NCBI GenBank assembly: GCA_003344405.1
Contig: NOWV01000009.1
Location: 1,054,001-1,118,000, forward strand
Reading direction: 5' to 3'
Source: Trichoplax sp. H2
Taxonomy: Eukaryota; Placozoa; Uniplacotomia; Trichoplacea
DNA: 64,000 nt
Shown: positions 26,801-39,040 of the stretch, in pieces
How the letters are laid out: each line of letters opens with the position of its first letter
Numbering within the stretch: position 1 is the stretch's first letter
The notes under the pieces: generated by a model
What the model was told of the DNA's origin: nothing
Database searches by the model: none
The model's input: only the letters and a program-made list of their open reading frames with translations
Made by a program: the position numbers and the translations under genes

Positions 26801-28493
26801 ATAACGGAGGATTGAATATAACTTCAGTATTATAGTCTTATTTAACGATAACTACAGTAATATCTAAGTCTCTATAGTAGAGATGATAACATAGAGTAAG
26901 ATACGACTATAGGTACGACTATAGCAGCGTAAAGAATACTTATTATTATTGATCAATCTTAAGGTGTACCTCTAAACGATAGCAATACTGTATATAAATA
27001 TCTTTTTCTCTAATATATATTTTAGTACTAAGTCTAATTAAAATTAGTTACTATTAATTATTATTATAATTTTTAACAACTATGACATATATGACTGTAT
27101 TACATGTTATGTTCACCTTGCCGGATGATAAATAACTTAATGTCTCAGCGAGTACGGGAAAAGTCATTTGGTACTGTAGAAGGACGTTCAAGGTATCGCC
27201 AAAAGTAGGTAATAAAAGCAAAAAATTCGTAATTCGCTTAGTCAAATATAGGCTACTTACGTTTAGCCATAGCAATGTAGTGTATTCAACAATAAGATTT
27301 ACTACGGATCTTAATTTTTGATCCATTGTCATGTTACAATAGTGTAGTCTTGTATTGTAGTAACCTCTTCAAGTTGATGTTGAAGGTAAGAGATAGGTAG
27401 GTGAGAATCCCTTAAAACCTGTTGATGAATAGTTTCGTTTAGGAAATGGTACGATATCACTAGGTCACAGTACGTATTTAAAGCTATCAAAGATATTATC
27501 GTAATGCATGCTAGAACTTTTGAAGTCTACGTACTTCTTGTTCGATGACGAGTATTGCCTGACGATAAGGTTCTAGGACATTGTCTAAACCAACGCAGAA
27601 GGCTGATAAGTAAACGCCCGAGCGGAGCTCATTAGGATCATCTTTTCTTTTTTCTAACAGATAGTTATCAAGTTATTAGTTTAGCAATACAACGATTGAA
27701 TATACTTTTACTCCTGAATGATTTTACAAGTAACATGGTACTACGCGTACGACTGTCATTACTCTCTCTCTCTATATATATATGTACAAGCAGGGATCTG
27801 CGCAATGCAAAATGATTTGATATTACTCTTGAATCCGCGTATTTCTAGATATGACTTTAAGAGTAAGGTATCTCACAGTCGATGACTTTTTGAGTCTTGT
27901 CTCTAACCTGCAATATTCCATAAATGCCTACTGGATGTACTTAGGTATTTGGTAGTAAAGGACTGAAATTGATAGTAGTAATAACCTAGACGACATACTC
28001 GATTGATCAAATCGGCCTCACCACTATGGAGAAAGTCAAGATTGGGCAACACCTAGAAGCCATAATTGAATTCAAGATAGCGTTAGAATTCAATATAATT
28101 TTGTGTTGGTGCAAATTGAATGAAGGATATCGTAAGATGAGCTAAAAAATAATCAGAAATACTTTAATAACTTCTCATGATAAAATTATTATCCGATGAA
28201 ATTTTAACTTTATCTACAACGCATAACAAGATACGGGAAAGTTATCTATCACTCTTTCGATTTATTGAAGTCAGTGAACGAGTGAAGCGAATGTTGACGT
28301 TGGCTTCATTTCCCGCCTTTCATTTAAACTATTTTCCTTCGTTTTGACAGTGGATACCGTCCATATCGATGGACTTTGCTAGCTAAAGGATGATATTTAA
28401 TATGGTCAATTGATCTACCTTGAAAGTTTTACCATCATCGACAATAATACCGCCGGGATAACCAGAAAGAGCAAGTAAGATTTCGTGCAACAT
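23809..28493 (-). CDS. TUBGCP4: Gamma-tubulin complex component 4 (GCP4), 19 exons, about 648 aa
   Basis: GCP4 is a subunit of the gamma-tubulin ring complex that nucleates microtubules. Exons: 28493-28419, 28052-27908, 27653-27535, 27418-27365, 27173-27117, 26764-26685, 26476-26290, 26176-26081, 25949-25880, 25790-25660, 25581-25531, 25425-25320, 25183-25149, 25032-24956, 24818-24726, 24635-24455, 24382-24248, 24146-24030, 23946-23809. The sum gives 648 aa (human 667). Diagnostic blocks: MLHEILLALSGYPGGI at the N-terminus, AFCVGLDNVLEPYRQA, CKQLSTWLLHGFIVDRYEEF, VFIGESVRIFEN, FFLLGRGELFLAFIDQ, HDLNLAFQQAAHK, VQWPLQLILTKPILEKYNVL, LQHCWKLQMQ, LRNHMAFLVDNLQYYLQVDV, HCLDEILNLCQRFC and LLLKILSSVRSHQ near the C-terminus. 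The junction between exons 14 and 15 is uncertain (alternative acceptor at 24849, with donor gtctgt). Confidence 0.93.
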
Positions 28494-28709
28494 ATTAATT
28501 TAACGCAAGCTGAATCTGACATGAAATGTTTGTTGTTCGTTTAGTACAGTACAGTATAGTTAGTACAGTATGAATGCTGTATGAGTAATTGAGTATGCCT
28601 AGAATCGACCTTTCCGGTACAGTATACGCAAGTGCAGTACTACTCGTCGATACTGGTAAGTGATGATGTAACATACGTCACACCAGTTCGAGCACCACCT
28701 ACATATTCG

Positions 28710-28740
28710 GTGTCATACTGTACAGTGTACAGTATGACAC
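28710..28740. repeat. Perfect inverted repeat (14-bp arms, 3-base loop)
   Basis: GTGTCATACTGTAC at 28710-28723 is followed by AGT and then by its exact reverse complement at 28727-28740. It sits in a 250-bp stretch crowded with further TACTGTAC/GTACAGTA palindromes. Confidence 0.9.
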
Positions 28741-29140
28741 ATACTATACTGTACAGTACAGTGTAAGGTACTGTATAGTGCGGCTGCTTTTATACAATGA
28801 GATGAGGGGGCAATGCATAACAATACATCGACCAATCAAGTCAGGACATATTCTGCCGATGTGGTTTGCTATCGACTGACTCCAAACATGATCGTTTGAC
28901 CGTCACGTCAATAAGTTGAGGCACGTTGCAAGTGGGATACTATGCAACAAGTTGTAGCGTGAGGTTGCAGCCAGTTTTGAGCCACCTCACCATTAACTAA
29001 TAATACTGTCAAGGCGATATCTGCAGGCAAGAATTGAAATTTTGATAGCTCAACGCTACCCAATTTCCTTGCTCATTATTTTGTTCAAGTGGTGAAATAC
29101 TCTATTAGCAGAAATTGAGTAGAAAGTGCAAGTCTTGCAG

Positions 29141-29268
29141 GTATCCAAATTGGTCAATGCTTGTTGTTGTGCTCGTCAAATTGAAATTGATTTGTTGTTG
29201 TCATTTGGTACATGCAATGCCAGACTAGGTGGTATCGAATTTGAATCTATCCAAGGTAACATTGAGGT
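29141..29268 (+). other. Unexplained open stretch with exon-like borders
   Basis: After a CTTGCAG acceptor-like sequence the frame reads VSKLVNACCCARQIEIDLLL and onward to GGIEFESIQ, and it ends at CAAG|gtaaca, a good donor. No upstream exon and no family match was recognised. It may be a relic of a decayed gene or chance. Confidence 0.2.
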
Positions 29269-29972
29269 GATACAAGTTGTGATGTGTAGAATATGGCAAG
29301 ATAGACTTCTTGCCCTAACATTCCAATTGGAGCTAGCTCTAACTTACAACTTGGATTGAAAGTGATGACTGCCGACAGCCCTGTAGTAGGATCGTCATTT
29401 AAACGACGTCTCGTTTTTCTCTTATCTAATGTAGTGCTCATGTCGGTCTTGATGATAAAAAAAAAATCAACCGCCACAGCTTGTCTACGCATTGATATAT
29501 CGTGTATATCGTCTCTGCCTACTGTATAAACTGTATATGCGAAGAACGCATTTTACCTCCATTTTCTCCCATACTTGATATCGTTTGCTTCGATTATCTG
29601 CAGATACGCTGCAAAATACTGTTTCCCCCTCCTCTATTGATCCAGTTTCTGGAATGTACGCTGTATTTCGTTATCAGTAAAGTAGCAAGAAATGGTAGTA
29701 TTGTTGAACGAAGTGCTTATTAGAGCCTCGTTGTTTTGACTACTTATTCCTTAGTAACCAACAACGTTTGGCAGCTAAACTGGCAACATTGGATTGTATG
29801 GAATAGTTTTTGCATCCTCTTAATAGACGTCAACACATGTTGTAAATACAGTAGTGCATCTTCCTGAGGATCCTCGATTTGTTTACGCAATACAGCTGTA
29901 GATTAACACATTGCAGAGCACTGGCCTGCTAACTTTAATATCAAAATTCATTTCCTGTCCACAGATGCATCT

Positions 29973-30212
29973 GCGTTATTGATCATATTGAAGTATGTGA
30001 ACTAATTGCAACATTAGATGAATGTACACAACTGGAGCTTATTCGTTTATGCCACCTGATAAACATGCAATTCATAAAATGTTCTACAATCTGGTCAAGG
30101 CCTTTATGGATTTTTGGGGGAAGGGGGATGGCATTATTAGAAGTCCATTACACGTTAGCGCAATATCGAAAATTAACAATTTGCATACCGGCTCAAATGT
30201 GCAGTTAAAATA
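29973..30212 (+). other. Unexplained open stretch ending in a stop codon
   Basis: A frame opened by a TCCACAG acceptor-like site reads ICVIDHIEVCELIATLDECT, then about 60 further codons ending IPAQMCS and TAA. No recognised domain and no start codon near its 5' end. Possibly a terminal exon or a remnant; not supported beyond the open frame. Confidence 0.2.
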
Positions 30213-30531
30213 ATAAGTTTGAATATTTGGCACTAAATACTTATTGCATTACAATAGAATGCTAAATATTGCAAATTGCCGCTAACGGTGTACTGATGCC
30301 TTTTCGAAACGTGGGTGTCTTAGTATACTTGTAAATGCGAGACTGTGTAAAGCAACAATAACGTTCAGTATGTAAATATAGGTCATTCCAATTGGTAGAA
30401 AGGCAATCGGAGTATATTGAACAGATTATACAATAACTAATTATAATAATTGCTGTCAAGATCAACGTGTTTGCTTTACGTTTATACCAGGAACATCGAA
30501 AACGTATTAAATAAATCACGACATTGGCCGA

Positions 30532-33500
30532 ATGGAAAACGACTCACCACCTTCCGTAATTGAAAGTTCCCAGCAAGAAGATTTAAGTTTAACCGATAAT
30601 GACACAGCCAGGTCGAAATTACTACAGGATCTTTCTCCTTTGAGCTCTCCGATAGTAAAATTGAAGAAGGTACGTGTATAAATCGTTAATAGGAACATAC
30701 AGTACTTAGGAATAGAGTGTGGAAATGCATAACTTTCAAGTGAAAAAGTCGTTAGAAACAGATTAATTTTAAAAAAGTATTGCATACAGAAATTAAGGAT
30801 AAAAACTTTAAAAATTTAACCTATTTTTGCAATGATTTACTACTTCATTTCATCGACTTCTGTTTTACTGACAGTGAGTTCATTTATCTAGAATCAGTTG
30901 AAACTATCCAACGAATCCATTCAATCCAAAGATAATAATGATACTACTTCAAAATATTTTAATAATGGAATTAAAATAGACAAAGCAGCTATGCATCCAG
31001 GTGGCTCGCAAGATGGCTTAACAGCTGCTGGAAGAGGTGGACATAGTCAAAGTGGAGCTCAACAAACGGGTAATAGTGAAGGAGTTACTGGCAATACCGG
31101 TGGTAACAATAATGGCACAACTGGTGGAAGTGGAGGAGACGGTGGTGACAGACGAAAAAATACTGATGATCATGGTAATGATGATGCAGAAGTGCTTGAG
31201 GTAGCATCCGAAACAACAACAACAACTTCTTCCAGTGTTGATTCCAGTCTTGGTTCTACTGTTAATCTACCGACAGCAAAAGATCCTTCTCCAATTCCTG
31301 AATCTACATCAAATATTGAATCTCGAGTTTCATCTACTGTACTTACTAGCCAGCCTCGCGGTCGTTCAGATAGTAGCGGTGGCAATAGCCCAGTAGGACC
31401 TTTACCGTCTGTGGTTACTCCCTCTTTCCGTTCTCGAACGAAAGCTGTAGAATCTGATATATCAGTAACGGTACTTCCTGTAGAACATTTGTCTCGGGCT
31501 TCACCTGGCAGCAGTCTAACAACTACAAGTTCAAGCTCTGGCCCTTCATTGGGGGCAGCGGCAACAATTGCTCACTCTTTACGAGAACTTGTAGAAGTCT
31601 CTACAGCTGCACCTGAAGATAGCGAACAGGAAGGAGGCAATGAAGGACATTCCGAGAAACACCAAGCAATTTCACAAGTTATAGAAAAATCAAAAGCTGC
31701 AAGTCACGAAGCCAAAGATCCTTCATGTCGAGTAGGCTCCTATGAAAGTAGTGACGGAAGTCAAGGATCAGAAGGTAGGCCTGAATAATTTTTTGCTAAT
31801 TATGAACTTAAAATCATTTTGAATAGTCAAGAATTGTGTTATTACATCATTACCGAATGACTGGTGTTAACATCATATACGCATGGTTTATCAAAGTACC
31901 TATAGACGTTCAACGACTATCAAATAGATCGGCGATGCCATTGCAGAGTAGCTCCAGTAGTGGCTCGGGCAGTAGTGTATATCCTGAAAGTAGCCTTTCC
32001 TCCTCAGGAAAAAGTGAAACTGAACTATCGGCTGGTAAAGCAAATACTTCCAGTTCGACTGGTGAAACAGCGAGTATACACACTACTGCTTCAGGCCCTG
32101 AAGCTACTTCACAAACTGAACCCCTGCCAACAGCAGGTAAACATTTGCTGTCACTACTACTGTTTATTCTGCTGTATACTTGTAAGACTGCAGTCGATTT
32201 ATATTCTTATTTTATGATAGTTATTTCTATTACTAAAAAATGCGCGTGTACTCTAGTACTGTACTGAAATACTACAGGATTACAATGCTATGTTGCTGAT
32301 TACAGTCTTATGCGATTTGTACAGTAGTAAAATAGGTAATTTAACATTTGCATTGTCTATATAAGTTGATGTGATTACCTTAGTTGCGGCTCTACTACCA
32401 AATAAAGCTAAATGATAGAGTTCTGATTTAAATGATGGTTTAATAATAGGTGAATTTGCAACCCCGAAAACTCTCGGATCTTTGACAGCAAAAAATTCCA
32501 GTAGTTCTAGCAGCAGCGCCGGTCAGGTAAAGGAAAGATATTCAATGGAGGGGGTTATCACTATAGACCCAACAGAGACCGAGAAATCTATAAATTTAAT
32601 AGCAAAGGATGAAGGTAACCTATTTTATACTATTGCGACTTTACTCAAAATTTTCGTTTTCAATTTATCGGAATGAATATCTTCAGCAGTGTCGTTTATA
32701 AAAAATTTAAGTAAAGACATAAAACAAATATTGCACATATTTAAAATGACAGTCGAAGTACATGGTACTCCGGAAGGTATTGAATGTCTACAGTTGTCTA
32801 AGGAATCAATATTAGTGCAGGAGAGCTTACTTGAAAGGTATGATATGACGTTCTGTTTCTATCTGATATTTAAGTTAACTACTGTATTTATTAACAAATT
32901 CCTACTGTCTCCAGCCTTAAAATGGTACCTGGTTCAGCTGAAGATATTCTTCGAGGTACACCTCGAATTGATCCTAGCTCGCCTACTGCGGATCAAGAAG
33001 GTGGCGATGTTGATCCTATGGCAAGTCAGGATATGTTCTCTTCTAATACACCAGCAGAAACCCGTGAGATAAAACCCGAATTGCGACGTCGATCAGATGA
33101 TGCCCAATCGCAAGAAGATCTAGATGCCCTAGTGGTAATGTTTCTTTGCTTGGGCCATAATGTTCATTAATTTAGACTTTCGTTGTAATAGATCGTACCC
33201 TTTTTGCGGCTAGACCTTAGCAAAACATCTCGTGTTGAAAGTATTCACTTTATTAATTATAATATATTTAGAAACGTCAGAAAGCCTGGCAGATAGAACA
33301 AGGAAATAACGTTATTGATTCCGGAACATCAGCTAGCAATAGTAGTATCGTGGAAACGAAAGTTTCAGAATCCTCAAATACCGTTAACAAAGAGTTAGGA
33401 AGAGAACAACAAGAATGGCAGTCTTTATCATTCATAGTGAGCAAAAATTTCTTAGTTTTTAGATTGTGTTCCCCTTGGAAATATTAAAATGGAAGGATTT

Positions 33501-36500
33501 GATTTAATGCTGTTTGTGTATCCTGCTAGGACGCTCAGCCTGCTTATACATCGGATGGAGGTGAATCATCCAAGACGAATATCAGTGAAAGAACAAGTAA
33601 AAGTAGCAAGAAATCATCTAAGGTATGCGGCGAGGCTATTTTATTTCTAATCAGAAATCTAGTCTGCTGCGTGTATAAATTTGCGCATTATTTTTCAGAG
33701 AACTTTTGACGAACTTGATGAACCGGAGCTTTCAGAGGTTGAATACAGCGAATGTATTAGTCTAAACAATGCAATAAACTGGACTTGCAGAAGCTTTAAT
33801 GTACTAATTTGCAAAATTTACATTATTAGGATGTTTTTCAACCAACGATAAAGAAGGTTTCCAAATCAGGTAATGTTAGAAATACAATATAATTTTACTG
33901 TAGATAAGTTAGATTCTATATCACTGTTTTCTAAACTGTTAACAATAATTTGTTCAATAGATTCCACGGCAGCTGACATTGCTAACCCTTATACATTTGC
34001 GTCTCAAACCTCAATTTCTTTACATTTAACTCAATCCCAAGACGTTGCGCCATCAGTGGAGAGTTCCGAGAATCGACCACAAACATCGTTATCAGCGGAT
34101 GAAAGCAAGTTACATACTAAAGATATCAAAGTAAATACAAGTCAGCCGCCGGAAAAGGAGTCAGTACCAATCCGTAAAATCTCAATTTTACAATCTCAGC
34201 CCAGTGAACAGTCGCAAAGTCAACCTCTTTTTCAGTTGGGACAGATATTACCGACGAGTAAATCAGTGGCTGCTAGTAATTTAGCGGAACCTTTGACTGA
34301 AAAGGCAGTTGTAGGAGAATTAGATAGTGATTCTCATCAATCTTCTGGAATAATTGGGAATACCGCAGATCCTGAACATCAACAATCATTTAGTATTGTA
34401 GCAAAAGAATCTCAACCTCATGTGGATGTTGGCAATGCTGCAGCATTGATGCATGATAGCCATAAAAACCTTGCAACCACCGAGGCGGCCGCTCCTTGTC
34501 CTATTGTTACAACTACAGTGGATTCACATCTAATAACAACTGCAGCAATAACTGTTACAACATCAACGGTATCAGCTTCTTTCGACGATTCAGCTCCTAC
34601 TGATCTTACGAACGTTAAAAGTGTTGTTGAGAAAGTTGTGAAAGAAGATTCTTCTGGATCAAGCACTAACTTTCAATTTGCTTTACCAACCACGGGCACA
34701 ATATTTCGATCTGGTGCTACTAAAATAGCAGAAAAAGCCCCACATGAAGTGTCGACTTCATCAATAACAAAGGAAGCCATGGCCATTGGCAAGCCTATAG
34801 CCAGGCAAAGTGATGCATCCGCTACAATGAGAGAATCAGCTTCAGTTGATAGCGAGAAATTTCCGGCATCTATATCGAAAGGCGAGTTAAAATTAATATT
34901 ACTAAGGAAAGAATTACAACTTTGATCTTCATTCTTGATGTTATTTGTAAAGAATCTAAATTTATTTATATGTAATTGAATTAAAAACTGTTATTTTTAG
35001 AAAAGCATAAATTAACGGGAGAAACCACAACCTCCAGCGCCACCACTCGGTAACAAACCTTACTAAAATTTAAAATTTCGCATCTCGAGTATCCTAACCA
35101 TTACAAATGACTATGTAAAAATCATTTATTATTATCAGAGATGAAGAAGTGGACACACGAAACCAATCTTTACTTAATAAACGCCTGTTAGCAACTGAAA
35201 ATATACCTGCACCTGTGAAACAGAAAATAACGTCGGAAGAAAATCTGTTAGCGTGATTTTGTTGCTTATGATTCATTGATTAATTTATAATGTACTGTAT
35301 ATAGATTGTTGACATTTAATAGTAATATTATGTACGCATTATTAGCGATCCATTTGAATTTCAAGGTAGCAGTGAAGACACCACTTTCAGACACTTTGAC
35401 CAACCCGCTGATAATTTATCAAAGAAATTTGAGTCGCAGGATATTACTCTTTCTATGGAAGAGGTACACCCTGATTTCATTCATTATTTATACTCTTGGT
35501 CTTCGAACTAAAAGTACATGATTCCGTTAGCAATCTGTAGAATCACACCACACAGGAGTTACTTTCAAGAAGACAGTTATTGTTGAAAGATATGAAAATG
35601 GTCAACTCATTCATACTGCGAGAAGTGTGGTATGTTGATATTGTAATTAGTGACAGTCTTAGTGATATACTAATTGTTACGTACATCATGTCTCATGCAG
35701 GTTTGGCTTAAGGAGGTAAATTGTCAAACCAGTTCTGCTCAAACGAATACACCCAGTAAATCAGAATCCATGAATACGTCGACAGCTAAGGCTTCATTTT
35801 CGAAAACTCCTTCTTCCTTGACTTCTGCAAGTACAATAATTTTAGGAAATTCGACAGATAATAGTTTTGCATCTTCAACAAATGTAAGGATGTAATCAAA
35901 CGAGCATTGGATAAATTTACTAATTATATCAAAGTTCGCAATTAATGATACACTAGACAGCAATACTTCTATACTTTTAGTGATGAATGTTATTATTAAC
36001 TATTGTTAGGATAAATCTAAAAATCGGAGAAAATCGTCAAGCCGTCGGCTGCAGTGGGCAGTAAAACCCTCTTTGGATCCGACGTCTGCTTCAAAGAAAG
36101 GTTCTTTATCAAGTAAGCGCTCAAAATCTGATACTTCTGCTGTGATTACGTCGACCCCTGAGCATGCAAGTAAGTCCGTTACTCCGTCAAGATCCCTTGG
36201 TATATCGCCGACTGATTCTTCAATAACGATTGGTAATCGTGTCTTCGCCAGGTGGAGCCTGTCCGATAGTCATTACTATCCTGGACGGGTTGTACGTGGC
36301 GATCGTAGCAATAGCAGGTTACTATTTAATTTTTGGAGGCGAATATCTAATTAACTGGGTATTTTTTAATTAATGTTTACATTTCCCTTTACAGATACAC
36401 TATTGCCTTTGACGATGGAACAAAATCAACAATATCAAGTAAACACATAGTTGTAAAGGTAGGAAATACGCCGTTAAGAATTTAGTTGTTCCTGTGTTTA

Positions 36501-39040
36501 GTACTCCTGTATGAAGATAGTTATTCTAGTAGTAACGCGCTCGTACGTTTATTTTTCATAGGAGAATCTTGCAATTGGTCAAGCAGTATTATGCCAGGCG
36601 GAAGAAAACTATTTTGATCCCGGTAATAAATTAAGTGTGTAGCGTCTATAGTTGAACTCGTAAAAGTGTCTTATCATCTTGTAATTGAATTTTTATGCAC
36701 GTATTTGTGTAATATTAGGAACGATCATTAATTACGAGGATCAAGACGGCTCAATTTATTACCATGTGAGACTAGATGGAAGTGGCAAAGTGTTGAGGTT
36801 TGCTATTGAATGACAAAATCAATTTGTTAGAGGCGATATTGAATATAAGCACCTTGTACTTGCATTTAATAGATTTCTGCGTAAGGAGATTATTTTGACT
36901 GAAAGTCAGGCCCAATCCATAAGGAGCAGTAGTAGTTCCGCTGCGACTACATCCTTATCAGACGCTAGTCCTAGCTTCTCTGGAGGTACACATGAACATA
37001 CTTAATAATGAACGTTATACATTAGTATTTCACGAAATATTGATGGTCTGATCATGACATTACAGCACGGGATTCTAGCAAAGATAGTAGTAGTGTCACT
37101 CGAACAAGCAGTTCCGGAAGTAGAGGTAGCAGAACTAGCGTCCACAAAGAAATTGTTGGCATAGATAAAAATAGCTCAATAGAATCCATGAGAGACGAAA
37201 TACCCCCACCAGCCAGTAAGATTAGGATTATAATTTAGTGAAAAGTTTGATTTTTTTGCATTTTAAAAGCAACAATTTGTTGTGCATATAATTATTTATA
37301 ACTTCCTTTCAGAAGCAGTTTCTCCCGCAAAAACCGCTTCTAGAAAGAGAAAAGCTATTCCTATCGAAAAGAAATCACCATCGCCAAAGATGTCACCAAT
37401 ATCGTCGTCGAGAGGTATACGACAGACGAAATCCCGTTCTAGAATCCATACATCAGGTTTAAACGACCGTTTATACGTTTATACCTTGAAGTATGTATAC
37501 TAAAGGTACCTATTCGTAATTTATATTTACGTCATTGTTTGTACTTCATAGAAGCAAGTCCATTGCAAGATATATCTGCCAAGAAGAGTAAAGTAGATAC
37601 GGATGATACTACCGGTAAATGTTAAGTAACATCCTTGTAATGATAATTTCCGGTTCTGATGAATATCCATAACATTTTTGAAATAGAAAAAGGACCAATC
37701 CTTCAAAACAGTACAATGTTTGAGGGCCTTGTTTTTATTTTAACACGAAGAGAACGACATAGCGATGAATCTTTTGTTGCATCATGTAAGAATGTTAAAA
37801 TCAACGGTGTTGCTAAAGTTAATACCTAAAGTAAATTGTCTTTTAATTCGTAGCTGAAGAGCTAACTCCAACTTATGATAAAGAACATGTTAAAAAACAA
37901 ATTGAAGCAGCTGGTGGACAAGTACTGTCTTCTATTGAAAAGAGTCAGGTTAAAAATTCGTAGCTAGTAACGGCTGTCGTTGCAAGCTGGTTGTGTTTTA
38001 TTCGGCGGATTAAATTTCGTTTATCATAAATCGACTTCTAGATCACTGTAGCGTTGCAATGTTTTCTCATCTCTAATGAATATTGCCGAACAACAAAATA
38101 TATCCAAGCCTTAGCGGCTGGACTTCCATGTGTTCGTCATACTTGGATAATAGACTGCTGTCAACGGGTTAGAGATATTTTATGTTATGAAATAGCCATT
38201 AGGTATGGAAAAACGATAGAAGCAATGGCATTGTCTACTTTATTAGGAAATCGTCTTGGGCTATCATGCGTACTTACTACCAAGTGGATATTCTATAGTA
38301 AAAAACTCTTTAGTGGAATGGTAAATAGCCTAATCCCAGACTTTGTTATAATGGTTTAGAGGAATACCGTAGCGATAAATTATGTATTGGTTACGAAACC
38401 CTGGACTAAATTTATTTTTCTTATAGCTACTTCTACGTCTGATAGCTAGTTTCATATACTAACATTTATAATTGCATAATGATAATCGAATTTACATGTT
38501 GCTTACGACATGTCTTGTAGGAATAAACACGGAAAACCTTTGTACGGTCTAAACGTTTATATAGTGTCAAGTAAAGGAACGAAGAAAAAATATGGCAAGA
38601 AGGAAACTTTTAAGGCAAGCTAACCATAACCCTCATTCAAGACTGTAATTTCATTTAAATTTGTTAGGTAATGAAAATTATCTATCATTTAAAGGACACA
38701 TGCGCTGGTATTCTGATGTGGGCTGGCTGCACAGAAGTCAAACGATTGCCTTCTCGACCGGCAAATTTTGTTGATAAAGGTTAATGTTAGGGTTAATACT
38801 ACGCTATTAGATAAACGTCAAAAATTACGACTTGTCATGAATTAAAATCTCTCTTGCAAATAACTAGATATTAAAGCATGTGATGTAATTATCACCGAAG
38901 ATAGTGGAGTTATGGATGCCAACACGAATAGAAAGGCAAATGTATGGGGTATTCCAATTATCACTTTTGAGTGGGTTATACAGTCATTAATACACGGATA
39001 TAGACTGCCTTTTGATGCTCACGAAAAATTTCGTGCATGA
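30532..39040 (+). CDS. TP53BP1: 53BP1 orthologue (S/T-Q-rich N-terminus, tandem Tudor, BRCT pair), about 31 exons, about 1760 aa
   Basis: 53BP1 binds histone H4 dimethyl-Lys20 at DNA breaks and channels repair to end joining. About 31 exons run from the ATG at 30532 to the TGA at 39040; key ones are 30532-30669, 30892-31774, 33961-34881, 36010-36317, 36395-36458, 36562-36622, 36719-36797, 37687-37785, 37854-37948, 38042-38167, 38521-38614, 38668-38779, 38868-39040. The long low-complexity N-terminal region (residues 1 to about 1250) is rich in SQ/TQ sites, such as SSQQED, GSQDGL, TQSQD, SEQSQSQP, QSQED. Tudor 1 holds ARWSLSDSHYYPGRV and IAFDDGTKS; Tudor 2 holds GQAVLCQAEENYFDPGT. A basic SRKRKA stretch follows. 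BRCT1 contains YIQALAAGLPCVRHTWIIDC and BRCT2 ends IPIITFEWVIQSLIHGYRLP. Two introns (after 34881 and 38614) need GC donors. The exon 28/29 junction (about 38389 to 38521) does not resolve cleanly. Confidence 0.93.

Larger units (their letters stand above)
28494..30531. promoter_or_regulatory. Divergent spacer between TUBGCP4 and TP53BP1
   Basis: About 2 kb lies between the two divergent start codons. It contains a dense cluster of TACTGTA/TACAGTA palindromes at 28535-28790, including the perfect hairpin at 28710-28740, plus two unexplained open stretches (about 29141-29268 and 29973-30212) listed separately. No promoter element could be assigned. Confidence 0.4.

Noticed and set aside
27250-27310. 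Open frame SVVNLIVEYTTLLWLN with a gtaagt donor between GCP4 exons 4 and 5.
   Set aside because: The human protein aligns directly across exons 4 and 5 without this piece, and phases are 0/0 without it. Treated as intronic.
27908-27990. Apparent in-frame TAG in GCP4 exon 2 when a 23-base intron was assumed.
   Set aside because: Reading through without that impossible intron gives an open, conserved segment (RLGYYYYQFQSFTTKYL).
33873-33960. N-terminal part of the long open frame beginning at 33873 as a separate gene start.
   Set aside because: It is intron sequence upstream of the AATAG acceptor at 33960. The TP53BP1 phase requires the exon to begin at 33961.
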